Shown: positions 1-7,681, counted from the first letter of the stretch. The stretch is 27,176 nucleotides of DNA from Novimethylophilus sp036504375 (GCF_036504375.1 NZ_DASXVH010000042.1:1-27176), one strand, 5' to 3'. The notes: generated from the letters alone by a model not told the origin. Numbers and translations: made by a program.

Positions 1-238
1 CCATCATGCGCATGGCTTTTTCAGCCTTTTTCAGCGAATCCGGCAACGGGATCTTGACCTTGGGATTACCCAGGAAGCCATCGGTAACGCCCAGCTTGCC
101 CACTGCGGCGCCGGCTCCCTGGATGAGCGCATCCTTGAGCCCGCCTGCGGCATCCTTTTGGCTTAAGTCGGAGACACCGAGGGCCGAAGCGGAAAAACTT
201 AGCGCTAAGGCGATCAATCCCACAAATAGTTTATGCAT
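1..238 (-). CDS. DUF4197 family secreted protein (N-terminal part, cut by window edge)
   Basis: The reverse strand reads from ATG at 238 for 79 codons and runs off the left edge. The first 19 or so residues (MHKLFVGLIALALSFSASA) form a typical Sec signal peptide, so the product is probably periplasmic. The mature start (LGVSDLSQKDAAGGLKDAL) followed by a Gly/Ala-rich stretch and a GFLGNPKVKIPLPDSLKKAE segment is what I recall for the DUF4197 family, whose function is unknown. A good ribosome site (GAGGAG, six bases before the ATG) supports this start. It is downstream of, and co-oriented with, the methyltransferase gene, with 62 bases between them, so it could share its transcript. Only the N-terminal third or so is visible; family assignment is from memory. 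Confidence 0.75.
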   Translation of the reverse strand, partial: MHKLFVGLIALALSFSASALGVSDLSQKDAAGGLKDALIQGAGAAVGKLGVTDGFLGNPKVKIPLPDSLKKAEKAMRMM

Positions 239-300
239 GGTGCGCTCCTCGAAACGGTTGGACATCTGGAGCACATGGTAATACCGAACGGTAAAGCCCA

Positions 301-849
301 TCAACTTCCGGCATTGATCGCGCAAATTCTCTGGATTTCAGCCGGTCTCGGCTTGGACACCTCCCCTTGTTCGAAGGCGACCACCTTGAGCCTGGCAGCG
401 AACGCTCCCAGCAGCTCGTTCGTTTTTAACAGAAAATCCGGATTGCTCGGCTTGCCGAAACGCTCGTTGCCTACCATGAAAGTTTCATAAATCAGCACGC
501 CTTGCGGATGCAGCAGGTCCGCGAGCAGCGGCAGCAGCGGCCGATACAGATAGCGGCTGACGACGACGCCGTCGAACTTGCGCCCGGCATAAGGCCAGGC
601 GCCTGACTCCAGATCGGCAGAAACAGCTGTAATATTATCGATGCCGTGCAGGCGTGACAGCGCCTCCTCATCCCGATCGACCGCCTCTATCTGATACCCC
701 TGTGCGGCCAGCCACAATGCATGCCGGCCGTTGCCGCTGGCAATATCCAGCACCTGGCCGCCATTGCGGATCAGCGCTGCGAACCGGCATATCCAGGGAG
801 AAGGGGGTTCGTGCGACAGGTGGCCGCAATGGACGACATCATTCTGCAT
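301..849 (-). CDS. Class I SAM-dependent methyltransferase
   Basis: A 182-residue protein with the Rossmann-fold methyltransferase layout. Motif I is VLDIASGNGRHALWLAAQG at about residues 33-51, the acidic end of beta 2 is AVDRD near 56-60, and motif II/III is at FDGVVVSRYLYRPLL followed by LHPQGVLIYETF. The substrate cannot be told; similar small proteins are annotated as tellurite-resistance TehB-like or generic methyltransferases. An open frame runs further upstream to 960, but that part overlaps the end of the HD-GYP gene. The ATG at 849 has a GGGGAAG ribosome site at normal spacing, so I chose it. It starts 58 bases after the HD-GYP stop and probably shares that transcript. Confidence 0.8.
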   Translation of the reverse strand: MQNDVVHCGHLSHEPPSPWICRFAALIRNGGQVLDIASGNGRHALWLAAQGYQIEAVDRDEEALSRLHGIDNITAVSADLESGAWPYAGRKFDGVVVSRYLYRPLLPLLADLLHPQGVLIYETFMVGNERFGKPSNPDFLLKTNELLGAFAARLKVVAFEQGEVSKPRPAEIQRICAINAGS

Positions 850-907
850 CCGCAGCTTCCCCGTGGAATGCTGATCCAAGTTCACCACAAAGCAGGCCGA
901 TACCGAT

Positions 908-2203
908 TCACACCGGGAACGGATCGGTCCCGGTTCGGAATTGTTGACCGGCGATGACATCCGTCATGTCCAGCGGCGCGCCATCCGTCGGTTGCTTGTT
1001 GAGGAAGTAATAACAGATACGCTTGCGCGGGCGGAGATACTCGAACGCATCCTGCGGCAGTTGCAGCGGGCGCAGGCATTTCTTGATGCTGAGGCCCACC
1101 TCTTCGCTCAGATCGATGACCACCGGCGTCTCGCGCGACACCTTGGGTTCATGGATCATCACGAAAGGCAGCAACGGCTTCTGCGGATTGACCGTCATGA
1201 CGATGCCGTAAACACCGTTGGAAAGCTGCACGATGCTACCCGGCGGATAAACGCCCAGCGACTTGATCAGCAGCCTGAGTATGGTTGAGTCGAACTTTTG
1301 CGGCTGCGTGACATACATATGCGACAGCGCTTCATACGGCGTCATCGCGTCGGCCGGATTCGCCGGATTGCACAGGTTTTCGTAATCGTTGACGATCCCC
1401 AAGAGGCGCGCCAGCGGATCGATCTGCGCTTCCTTCAGATGCTTGGGATAACCCGAACCATCGACGTATTCGTGATGCTGCAGGATGATTCTGGCGATGC
1501 GCTCGGACATGCCGGATTGTAGCGCCAGCCGCGACCCCAGTTCGCAATGCATGTCTATGAACGATTTATTGAGTGGGCTTTCCGCCTTGCCGATATCGTG
1601 AAAGATCGCCGCCAGCCCCAGTTCGCGCGCATCCTCGTCGGACATGTCGAGCGCTTTCGCCAGCATCAGCGCAAGTACGGTCACGTTGAGCGAATGTACA
1701 TAATTTTCCTGCTGGGAATGATTGCTGCCGACGGCGTGCAGCACCACGTCACTTTCCGTAAGTGCCGACTTCACCATCTGGTTGACCAGTAATTCCGCCT
1801 CTTCGCGGGCGCTCGCCGGATGAGCCGATAAATTACGCGTGACAGCCCGCACCCGATGGGCATCCACGACGAATTTCCGCTCGCAGGAGAGAATGATATC
1901 GTTAAGCTGTTTGAGGCGGTTCGAACGCTTCTGCAGATCCAGCGCGGGCGATACCGGTACTGCGACCTTCATGGGTGCCCATGCGGCCGGTACCGTTGGC
2001 GGCAGCAGCGGTTCGCAATCGCTGCGCAGTGGATCGTAACGCAACTGTTTCAGCTTCAGGGCGCGAATTTTCTCGATCTGGCCTTCATCTTTGATCTTGA
2101 AGTTGCTGAAGGTGAAAGGATGGCCCATCCAGCCCAGGTCGAGATGGATATAGAGGCCGACACACAACTGGTCCGGGTGGATGTAATGCGATTTCATTTT
2201 CAT
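908..2203 (-). CDS. DUF3391 / HD-GYP domain protein, probable c-di-GMP phosphodiesterase
   Basis: A 431-residue cytoplasmic protein. Residues 1 to about 120 match the DUF3391 domain that commonly precedes HD-GYP domains (opening HYIHPDQLCVGLYIHLDLGW). The catalytic domain follows: HSLNVTVLALMLAKAL from about 170, the HD pair in FHDIGK at about 201-206, and the diagnostic HHEYVDGSGYP signature at about 243-253. Key HD and GYP residues are intact, so cyclic-di-GMP hydrolysis is the expected activity (known for the family, inferred here). An ATG in the same frame lies 27 codons upstream at 2284, but AGGAGA five bases before the ATG at 2203 decides the start. The C-terminal 100 or so residues are the usual extension in this class. 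No membrane segment is seen. The signal it responds to is unknown. Confidence 0.88.
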   Translation of the reverse strand: MKMKSHYIHPDQLCVGLYIHLDLGWMGHPFTFSNFKIKDEGQIEKIRALKLKQLRYDPLRSDCEPLLPPTVPAAWAPMKVAVPVSPALDLQKRSNRLKQLNDIILSCERKFVVDAHRVRAVTRNLSAHPASAREEAELLVNQMVKSALTESDVVLHAVGSNHSQQENYVHSLNVTVLALMLAKALDMSDEDARELGLAAIFHDIGKAESPLNKSFIDMHCELGSRLALQSGMSERIARIILQHHEYVDGSGYPKHLKEAQIDPLARLLGIVNDYENLCNPANPADAMTPYEALSHMYVTQPQKFDSTILRLLIKSLGVYPPGSIVQLSNGVYGIVMTVNPQKPLLPFVMIHEPKVSRETPVVIDLSEEVGLSIKKCLRPLQLPQDAFEYLRPRKRICYYFLNKQPTDGAPLDMTDVIAGQQFRTGTDPFPV

Positions 2204-2673
2204 GACGGTCTCCTGCAAACGGGGCATTTGCCCGAGCACGAGGCTCAACATCAAGCAATGCCGTATGGAACCAGCGCGCCTCACTCGTCACGTCCGGAAC
2301 TCCACATTCAAATCCAGAAACTTCCGATCAAGGATAAGGATGCAACGAAATCTGACGGGGACCTGGAACAAGGCCTGTACCGGCAGCCCCGCCGTCATAG
2401 GAATATCCCTTAGACCGGAAACTTTGCGTCCCCACCTTTCGATGGGTTTGCCTTTAATTGACCATGGCACGAACAATCGGGCACAAAAAACACGGTCAAA
2501 TACTAATGCCTAAGTCTTTCCTAAATCGACCAGCAGATGCAAAACATTAACGACAAACGGAAAGCCATACCCGATAAGCGGCATTTCAGGCACAAGCGAT
2601 GTGACCATTTTTATCGGGAATAGTTACACAGAGGTTACGCGGTATGCGTACTCAAGGTAGAATTACGTCCTTC
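2204..2673. other. Non-coding stretch between HD-GYP gene and tRNA-Leu locus
   Basis: No convincing gene is seen; the short open frames lack ribosome sites and recognisable proteins. It must hold the promoter of the leftward HD-GYP operon and of the rightward tRNA locus. A TAGAAT hexamer at 2658-2663, about 11 bases before the tRNA start, is a reasonable -10 box for the tRNA promoter, but I see no good -35 box. Confidence 0.4.
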
Positions 2674-2717
2674 GCCGGGGTGACGGAATTGGTAGACGTA
2701 GCGGACTTAAAATCTGT
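2674..2717 (+). pseudogene. tRNA-Leu(UAA) 5' half, truncated after the anticodon stem
   Basis: The sequence starts with an acceptor strand GCCGGGG, then the Leu-type D arm (GGAATTGGTAGAC), then the anticodon arm with stem GCGGA at 2701-2705, loop CTTAAAA (anticodon TAA) and partner strand TCTGT at 2713-2717, which closes through two G-U pairs. After this there is no variable arm, no TTCRA T-loop and no CCCCGGC acceptor strand. The downstream bases are AT-rich. This is therefore a decapitated tRNA gene that still has its upstream region. It cannot make a normal tRNA unless the missing half lies elsewhere; none is visible in this window. Confidence 0.65.
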
Positions 2718-2873
2718 TTTGTCAAGTCATTTTTTCTTGTGCCGCCTAGGCGGAAGGTTAATAGTGACAACGGTTTGCGAGCATTCAAGGCGTAGCTTCG
2801 CGGCTCGGCTTGATGGCCAGGAGCCAAGCAGGAGCCAGCGGAAAGAGGTGTAGGCTCCATAGCATCGTGCAAT
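2718..2873 (+). other. Spacer with possible degenerate group I intron debris
   Basis: After an AT-rich tract and a perfect 12-base palindrome (CCGCCTAGGCGG) comes a segment that echoes the core of the intact intron next door. GAGCCAAGC at 2821-2829 is followed 26 bases later (start to start) by GGTGTAG at 2847-2853. The intact intron has the same two words 29 bases apart (3000 and 3029), with shared CCAGCG between them. The later P7/P8 elements are not found here. This could be the leftover of a second intron copy or chance. No protein is encoded. Confidence 0.3.
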
Positions 2874-3184
2874 GCCCGAGTGGTGAAATCGGTAGACACA
2901 AGGGACTTAAACAATTTGAGCCTTCGGGGGGAAACGCCCGAAGTGAAGCCCGTCAAAGTCGGCGAAAGCCCTGGATGCCCCTGCATCCGAGCCAACGCCG
3001 AGCCAAGCCCAGGCCCAGCGCTTGGGAAGGTGTAGAGAGCAGACGGCGGGCACCTACGGCCGCAAGGCTATGGTGAAGGCGTGCTCCAGACCACGAACAG
3101 CGCATGCGCTGGCGGCGAAAGCCGAAGTGGTAAGAAAATCCCTCGCCGTAAGGCGTGCCGGTTCGATTCCGGCCTCGGGCACCA
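2874..3184 (+). tRNA. tRNA-Leu(UAA), split by a group I intron
   Basis: The 5' exon is 2874-2908 and the 3' exon 3135-3184; joined they give an 85-nt tRNA with CCA encoded. The acceptor strands GCCCGAG and CTCGGGC pair fully. The D arm has GGTGAAATCGGTAGAC. The anticodon stem AGGGA/TCCCT encloses CTTAAAA with anticodon TAA. The long variable arm is CGCCGTAAGGCG-like, as expected for leucine, and the T arm holds GGTTCGATTCC. The interruption falls after the first anticodon base (U34|A35), the same place as the well-known cyanobacterial and plastid tRNA-Leu introns. It reads UUA leucine codons. A terminator follows at 3190. Confidence 0.92.
2909..3134 (+). ncRNA. Group I self-splicing intron (Azoarcus-like, probably IC3) in tRNA-Leu
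   Basis: This 226-nt intron removes itself from the tRNA precursor by two guanosine-started transesterifications. The 5' exon ends in U, which can form the U-G pair of P1 with the guide in TTTGAGCC. P2 is CTTCGGG...CCCGAAG capped by a GAAA tetraloop (about 2921-2942). The core words GGCGAAAGCC, AACGCCGAGCCAAGC and GGTGTAGAG match the order I recall for the Azoarcus tRNA-Ile intron. P7, the guanosine site, is GAGCA (3037-3041) pairing with TGCTC (3082-3086). That pair differs from the Azoarcus one as I recall it, yet still pairs, which suggests conservation by covariation. P8 uses CACCTA/TATGGTG. The last base is G, as required. No homing endonuclease is encoded. Confidence 0.9.
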
Positions 3185-3189
3185 TCCAA

Positions 3190-3225
3190 AGCCGCTCCTG
3201 TTCACACAGAGGCGGCTCTTTTTTT
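3190..3225 (+). terminator. Rho-independent terminator after tRNA-Leu
   Basis: A 12-base stem (AGCCGCTCCTGT with ACAGAGGCGGCT, one mismatch and one wobble) closes on TCAC at 3190-3217, followed by CTTTTTTT. It begins five bases after the tRNA CCA. It points rightward; on the opposite strand only TTT follows the stem, so it is unlikely to stop the leftward orf381 transcript well. Confidence 0.85.
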
Positions 3226-3229
3226 GCGC

Positions 3230-4375
3230 TCAAGGCTGCGTGGCATGTTTCAACGCCAAGCACTTTTCCAGATAGCTGTCTGAGAACGCACGGAGGTTTA
3301 CGCGGCGCACCGATTGTTCCGCTTGAGAACCTGGGTACTCGCGGTGGGGCAGGCAACGGGCTAGCGCAGTACCAAGCTGCGCGTGAAGGCGACCGTCCGG
3401 ATTCAACTCCCAAGCGCCATTGGCTCGCCCGTCCGGTAGCATCACTACGGCACCACACCGGACTTCGCCCAAGAAGTCCTGCAACAAGTAGTCGCGAGTG
3501 GCAATGTATGGGAACACCATCGCACCTTGGACACCGGCGGAAAAAAGCGCCACCGCCGGCAGCATCACATCATGCCCAAGATTGAGTACAGCTTTCTTTT
3601 GCTCATCAAGGCTGAACATCAGTTTGGTGTCCTTCTGCACCTTACTGAGCACCTTGTTGCGAAAGAGTGCCGGCTGTTCCTTCACCAAGAACAACAAGGC
3701 TGCCAGATAGAAAGGCAGTTGCAGGAATGGCAGGTCCACCGCTCGGATCAACCCACTCAGCCACTCTAGCTTGGATTCGGCGCTGCCTGGCTGGTGGTAG
3801 AGGTACAGAATCGCCGGCAGATAGCCCGACAGCAGCGACGCATTTTTCGCAAGGTCGGGTTTTGCGTCCTCCAGCGCCTTGTCAAAGGTTCTGGTGTTTT
3901 GCTTTACATCCCATGCACCAAAGCGCCGTCCCAGCAGTTCAGCAAAGTCATGCAGAGCCTGGCTGGCACCGCCAAACTTCTGCCGTTGTTCGAGCATCGC
4001 CATCGTCGGATTCAACTCCAACGGCTTCGAGCGCAGCAGGTTCTCCAGGTAATCGGTATTGGCCGAACGCCGACCTTCGATCATGTCGGTCAACACGTTG
4101 TTGTCGAGCACCAGCGAGTGCAACACCTTCGTTCCGGGAGGCACCGCTCCCCTCCGGTGCAACATCGGCCGGATGTACAGCGCATCGGTGTCGCCAGGTG
4201 GTGATGCCACTACCTGACCATCAACCACCCAAGTCTCGCCAATCAATGGCTCGACCACATCAAAGCCTCCCATGATTTCCGTTCCGCTCCATGTTTTCCT
4301 ATCGCGTACAGCCAGACGCACGGGGTATAGCTGTCCTTCTGGTATCGGACAATACCAGTCGAGTGGCTGGCACAC
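3230..4375 (-). CDS. Uncharacterised 381-aa protein with a PIN-like motif
   Basis: I do not recognise this family. The start is a GTG at 4375 with AGAGG five bases upstream; an in-frame stop lies just before it. Near residue 90 the segment LHSLVLDNNVLTDMIEGRR resembles the first acidic strand of PIN-domain nucleases (hydrophobic stretch, D-x-N). A later IATRDYLLQDFLG could carry a second acidic site, but the overall match to PIN is weak. A central helical part (SGLIRAVDLPFLQLPFYLAALLFL, split here as two runs) is hydrophobic but contains charges. It begins 18 bases after the DUF2274 stop and is co-oriented with the trb genes, so it is probably the last gene of that operon. Its own end lies right beside the tRNA terminator. 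It may be cargo, an immunity/toxin-like gene or host DNA at the element boundary. Confidence 0.6.
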   Translation of the reverse strand: MCQPLDWYCPIPEGQLYPVRLAVRDRKTWSGTEIMGGFDVVEPLIGETWVVDGQVVASPPGDTDALYIRPMLHRRGAVPPGTKVLHSLVLDNNVLTDMIEGRRSANTDYLENLLRSKPLELNPTMAMLEQRQKFGGASQALHDFAELLGRRFGAWDVKQNTRTFDKALEDAKPDLAKNASLLSGYLPAILYLYHQPGSAESKLEWLSGLIRAVDLPFLQLPFYLAALLFLVKEQPALFRNKVLSKVQKDTKLMFSLDEQKKAVLNLGHDVMLPAVALFSAGVQGAMVFPYIATRDYLLQDFLGEVRCGAVVMLPDGRANGAWELNPDGRLHAQLGTALARCLPHREYPGSQAEQSVRRVNLRAFSDSYLEKCLALKHATQP

Positions 4376-4393
4376 GATACCTCTGTCTGCATC

Positions 4394-4639
4394 TCATCCG
4401 GGAGCTGATCGTGCGCTCTTGCTCATCTGCCCCTTCCTGAACCCTCGATCTCCAGCAATGAACGCTTCGAGCATGTACGGGATCAGCATCACCGCATCGA
4501 CTGTCTCGCCATAGGTCTGTGCATGCAGCGCAGCGTAGCGATCGAGGTCGGCCTTGAGACTGGTCGGGCACGTAAAAGTCAGTTTGACGCTCTCGGTCTT
4601 CGGCAGCGGGCCCAACCGCAACTTGTGCGTGGTGCTCAT
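4394..4639 (-). CDS. DUF2274 family protein of the trb operon
   Basis: An 81-residue protein whose ATG overlaps the trbI stop in ATGA (4636-4639), so translation is probably coupled. The sequence has a short N-terminal strand (KLRLGPLPKTESVKLTF) and a helical part (CPTSLKADLDRYAALHAQTYG). This looks like a ribbon-helix-helix-type fold. Small DUF2274 proteins are known directly after trbI in Tn4371-like conjugative elements, and position as much as sequence supports the call. Its role in transfer or control is unknown. The tail (KGQMSKSARSAPG) is basic. Confidence 0.75.
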   Translation of the reverse strand: MSTTHKLRLGPLPKTESVKLTFTCPTSLKADLDRYAALHAQTYGETVDAVMLIPYMLEAFIAGDRGFRKGQMSKSARSAPG

Positions 4640-5928
4640 CGTGAAGTTCCCCGATTGAAGAACAGCGGCTGATAGGGCCGCAACACCAGATCCCGATTGA
4701 CGATGATGCGCACCGGCAGGCCTGGCCGTTCCGTCAACGTGGGCTGGATATTGAGGTTGCGCCGAGTCATCTCTTGGCCAACCTGGTTCACACTGTCCTG
4801 CAAGCTGTTGCGCCCGGCGTTGATGACGCGATCGCCGTTCTGGCGGTTCTCCGGCGCAGCCAGTTCGGCACCGACACCCAGCAGCGTCGTCAGTGCCGCG
4901 CCGGCAAAGATGCGATCCCAATGCCATTCGACGCCATCCTCCAGTCCGGAGTTGCCGGCCGGGTCGGCACCAGCCAGGTTGTCCAGCGTCAGTGATGAGG
5001 TGTCGGGCAGGATGATCCGATTCCACACCACCTGCACCCGGCTCTGCCCGTAGCTCACCTGGCTGTTGTAGCGGCCGAGGATGCGCGAACCCTGCGGGAT
5101 CAGCAGGAACTTGCCGGTGGCCGTGTCATAGACGGGCTCCGTCACTGTGGCGATCACATCGCCCGGCAGATCGGACTTGATGCCCGTAACCAGGGCACCA
5201 GCGATCACCGTGCCGGCCATCACCTGATACGGTGAAGCCGGCATTTTCAGATTCCCGGAATTGCGGGTTTCCGTACTTCCTGCTTTCAGGAACGCCTCCT
5301 TCTGGTCCTGCCGGTTCTGCACGGCGGTCGAATCGGCAGGCTGCGCTGCTGTTGAAGCCGGCCCGGCAGCCATCGGATCGAAGCCCGCAAGACCGGATGC
5401 AGGACTGGCCGTGGCCACCTGCGTCGGCGTGGCTGCGGCGCGCTGGTTGCTGGAACGGAAAAACACCGATGCGCCCGCAGCCGCTTCAGCTTCCTTGCGC
5501 TGTGCGTCGTGCTCGGCATTCGCCGGAACGTGGCCCGGTGGCGTGGAGGTGGGCACCACCGGCTGCTGCGACTTCACGATGGCCGGACCCAAATCGCCCG
5601 GCAGCGGTGGCCCCAGTTCAGGTACTTGGGGAGGCAAAGCACGCGGCAGCTTGGAGTAATCAGTCGGAAGCTGGTCCAGTCCTTCCGAGCGCGAAACGCG
5701 ATCCACGTTGTAAAGCTCGGCCTGTTCGCCAGCACTGCGCTTGCGCGGTTGCAACGACCACATGGTTGCGCCCAACACGGCCACGGCGAGGCCACCGGCC
5801 AGGATCGCCAAGGTGCGCCGGTTCAAGCGAGTCACGGGGCGCGGCTGGGCTCGCAGCGCGACGTTCTCTGGTGCGACTTTCGGGGCTGTGTCGGGAACGG
5901 GCATGTCCGGGGTGTCGTTTGGGCTCAT
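4636..5928 (-). CDS. trbI: Conjugal transfer protein TrbI (VirB10-like)
   Basis: A 430-residue protein of the type IV secretion core that spans from the inner to the outer membrane. After a cytoplasmic N-terminus there is one membrane helix (RRTLAILAGGLAVAVLGATMW, about residues 37-57). Next come a long Pro/Ala/Gln-rich periplasmic linker and the VirB10 C-terminal beta domain (MAGTVIAGALVTGIKSDLPG, then LLIPQGSRILGRYNS, WNRIILPD, and an alpha-helical antenna region FAGAALTTLLGVGAEL). All usual blocks are present and the length is normal. It starts two bases after the trbG stop and overlaps the DUF2274 start by four bases. Confidence 0.92.
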   Translation of the reverse strand: MSPNDTPDMPVPDTAPKVAPENVALRAQPRPVTRLNRRTLAILAGGLAVAVLGATMWSLQPRKRSAGEQAELYNVDRVSRSEGLDQLPTDYSKLPRALPPQVPELGPPLPGDLGPAIVKSQQPVVPTSTPPGHVPANAEHDAQRKEAEAAAGASVFFRSSNQRAAATPTQVATASPASGLAGFDPMAAGPASTAAQPADSTAVQNRQDQKEAFLKAGSTETRNSGNLKMPASPYQVMAGTVIAGALVTGIKSDLPGDVIATVTEPVYDTATGKFLLIPQGSRILGRYNSQVSYGQSRVQVVWNRIILPDTSSLTLDNLAGADPAGNSGLEDGVEWHWDRIFAGAALTTLLGVGAELAAPENRQNGDRVINAGRNSLQDSVNQVGQEMTRRNLNIQPTLTERPGLPVRIIVNRDLVLRPYQPLFFNRGTSR

Positions 5929-5930
5929 GG

Positions 5931-6956
5931 TCAGTTCCCTCGCGTTGCGCCCACGACCCCATCCGTGCGCTCGATGCGTACCACTTCGCCCCCATCGCTT
6001 CCCTTGCCACCGCCAAGGCGCAGTTCGGCCGCGCCGAACAACCGATCCACGATGTAGTACGGCGAGCGGAAACGGTAGTTCACCAGTTGCCCATCGCCCT
6101 GAGCGCCGATCACGAACAGCGGCGGCAGTTCGCCTTGCGCGATACCCGGCGGGAATTGGATATACACCTTCTCGCCATCGTCAAAGGCGCGCAGCGGCTT
6201 CCACGGCGGCATACTGCCGCTGATGGCGTAGCGGAAGCGAATCTTCTCCAGCGACAGGCCGGTATCAACAGGGGCGGTCACCTGCGCGGCCTGTGCCTGG
6301 CGTTGCAGGGCCAGCATCCGATCTTTTGGGTATTCCCACGACACCGAAGCCATCCAGGCGCGTTCGGTTGACGTCAGCTCGATCAGGTAGGTGCGCCGAT
6401 TGGTGGTGACGACCAGATTGGTTTTGAGGCCCGAGCGGATCGGTTTGACCAACACGCTGACGCGCAACGCCTCGCCGGTGCCGCTGGAGGTGTCGCCGAC
6501 AATCCAGCGCACCGTATCACCGGCGGCAACCGTCACCAGTTCCTCGCCGGGTTGGAGAGAAATCACCGTGACCCGTCCCGGCGCCGCATAGACCTGATAC
6601 AGCGCGCCATCGGTGAAGGGCCAGACCTGGATGGCGTTGACGTAGCCCTCGCGTGTGGGCGCAATGCGTGCCTCGGCATTGGCACGCGATACCCGCAGCT
6701 TCTCATCGGCGGGTTCAGGTGACGCCTTGGCCTCGATGCTCTCGGGTAGAGGTTTCATCTGTGCCGGCATCGGCAGCACCTTCGGCACCTCCACCACTTC
6801 CACCGGCTTGGGCGGTTCGGGCAGCGGCTGGGCCTGGACCGGCTCGTCGAGCGAGATGACCGGCGGCGGCGTGCCTTTCGTGGCGCAGCCCTGCAACGAC
6901 AGAACTGACGCTGCAAGCGTCAACACAAAAGCGTAAAAGCGGAAAGACGGGTTCAT
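5931..6956 (-). CDS. trbG: Conjugal transfer lipoprotein TrbG (VirB9-like)
   Basis: A 341-residue outer-membrane-core protein. The N-terminal signal ends in a lipobox (SLQGC, Cys at about 24), so it is likely a lipoprotein. A Pro-rich linker (PVQAQPLPEPPKPVEVVEVP) leads to the VirB9 N-domain (YQVYAAPGRVTVISLQPGEE, then TVRWIVGD) and, after a linker, the C-domain (RYAISGSMPPWKPLRAFDDG, YIQFPPGI, LPPLFVIGAQGDGQLVNYRF). The ATG at 6956 overlaps the trbF stop in ATGA; upstream in-frame codons would lie inside trbF, so this start is preferred. In the assembled channel VirB9 partners with the lipoprotein and VirB10 in the outer ring. Confidence 0.92.
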   Translation of the reverse strand: MNPSFRFYAFVLTLAASVLSLQGCATKGTPPPVISLDEPVQAQPLPEPPKPVEVVEVPKVLPMPAQMKPLPESIEAKASPEPADEKLRVSRANAEARIAPTREGYVNAIQVWPFTDGALYQVYAAPGRVTVISLQPGEELVTVAAGDTVRWIVGDTSSGTGEALRVSVLVKPIRSGLKTNLVVTTNRRTYLIELTSTERAWMASVSWEYPKDRMLALQRQAQAAQVTAPVDTGLSLEKIRFRYAISGSMPPWKPLRAFDDGEKVYIQFPPGIAQGELPPLFVIGAQGDGQLVNYRFRSPYYIVDRLFGAAELRLGGGKGSDGGEVVRIERTDGVVGATRGN

Positions 6957-7657
6957 GGCTTGGCTCCTTCGGCGGCATCGAGTTCGCGGCTCCACGACAG
7001 TCCGTTGACGTAGATGCCCAATGGGTTCTTGCGCAACCGCTGCTCGGTGCGCGGGGTTTGCAGGACGGTGGAAATCACAGCGTTCCAGCGTTCAGTACCG
7101 GCCGGCGCGCCATTGACGAAGCGCTGCTCGGTCCAGCGGACGTTGAACGACGCGTCGCTCGCGCGCACGACGCTGGTGATCTGCACCGTGACCGACTCCT
7201 TGCCGACACGGGCGAACGGGTCATGGGTGCGCGCATACTCGTTGAGCACGCCCGCGCCGCGATCGGTGGTGTAGTCGTAGGCATCGAGCCAGTTCTGGCG
7301 GACGACGATGGGATCGATGGACAGCGAACGAACCAGCACGACGAAGTGCGCCAGGTGGTAGGCGATCTGGGCATCGTTCGGTCGGTACGGCGTGGCCGCT
7401 TCGCCGACCGCCCGAACCTGTCCGGCCTGATCCACTTCCACCACATAGGGCGTGACGATGGACTGCGCCGAGCGCCAGACTAGGCCGCCCGCCATCAACA
7501 GCGCGAGCACCAGACAACCAAAGGCCATCAGCCGCCAGTTCTTCGCCTGCACGCGGGCCGAGCCGATGCGCTCGTCCCACACCTGGGCGGCGGATTGGTA
7601 GGGCGTGGCAGGCTGCGGTGTATCGGCATAGCGCACCTGCGGTCGTTTGAATCGCAT
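6953..7657 (-). CDS. trbF: Conjugal transfer protein TrbF (VirB8-like)
   Basis: A 234-residue inner-membrane protein. One membrane helix (WRLMAFGCLVLALLMAGGLV, about residues 42-61) follows a short cytoplasmic part. The periplasmic domain has the VirB8 fold signature (VTPYVVEVDQAGQVRAVGEA, then IAYHLAHFVVLVRSLSIDP, SFNVRWTEQRF and the C-terminal NPLGIYVNGLSWSRELD). VirB8 proteins nucleate assembly of the secretion channel. It lies 24 bases after trbL and overlaps trbG by four bases. An alternate long open frame on the other strand here is only a GC-rich shadow. Confidence 0.92.
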   Translation of the reverse strand: MRFKRPQVRYADTPQPATPYQSAAQVWDERIGSARVQAKNWRLMAFGCLVLALLMAGGLVWRSAQSIVTPYVVEVDQAGQVRAVGEAATPYRPNDAQIAYHLAHFVVLVRSLSIDPIVVRQNWLDAYDYTTDRGAGVLNEYARTHDPFARVGKESVTVQITSVVRASDASFNVRWTEQRFVNGAPAGTERWNAVISTVLQTPRTEQRLRKNPLGIYVNGLSWSRELDAAEGAKP

Positions 7658-7681
7658 GGTTTGTTCTCCTTATGAATGGCT

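Noticed and set aside
908..960. Upstream start for the methyltransferase at 960
   Set aside because: It would overlap the HD-GYP C-terminus and add an unrelated N-terminus; the ATG at 849 has a proper ribosome site.
3160..3184. Integration of the conjugative element into the tRNA-Leu 3' end
   Set aside because: No direct repeat of the tRNA 3' end is visible near 15500-17900 and no integrase is present, so tRNA targeting is not supported.
2644..3585. Short open frames over the tRNA-Leu and intron region
   Set aside because: They run through structured RNA genes and the terminator; no domain or ribosome site supports them.
5232..6371. Long plus-strand open frames opposite trbI/trbG (up to 379 codons), and similar ones opposite trbE, trbL and narB
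   Set aside because: They are antisense shadows in GC-rich coding DNA, low-complexity (Arg/Pro/Ala-rich), without ribosome sites or recognisable domains.
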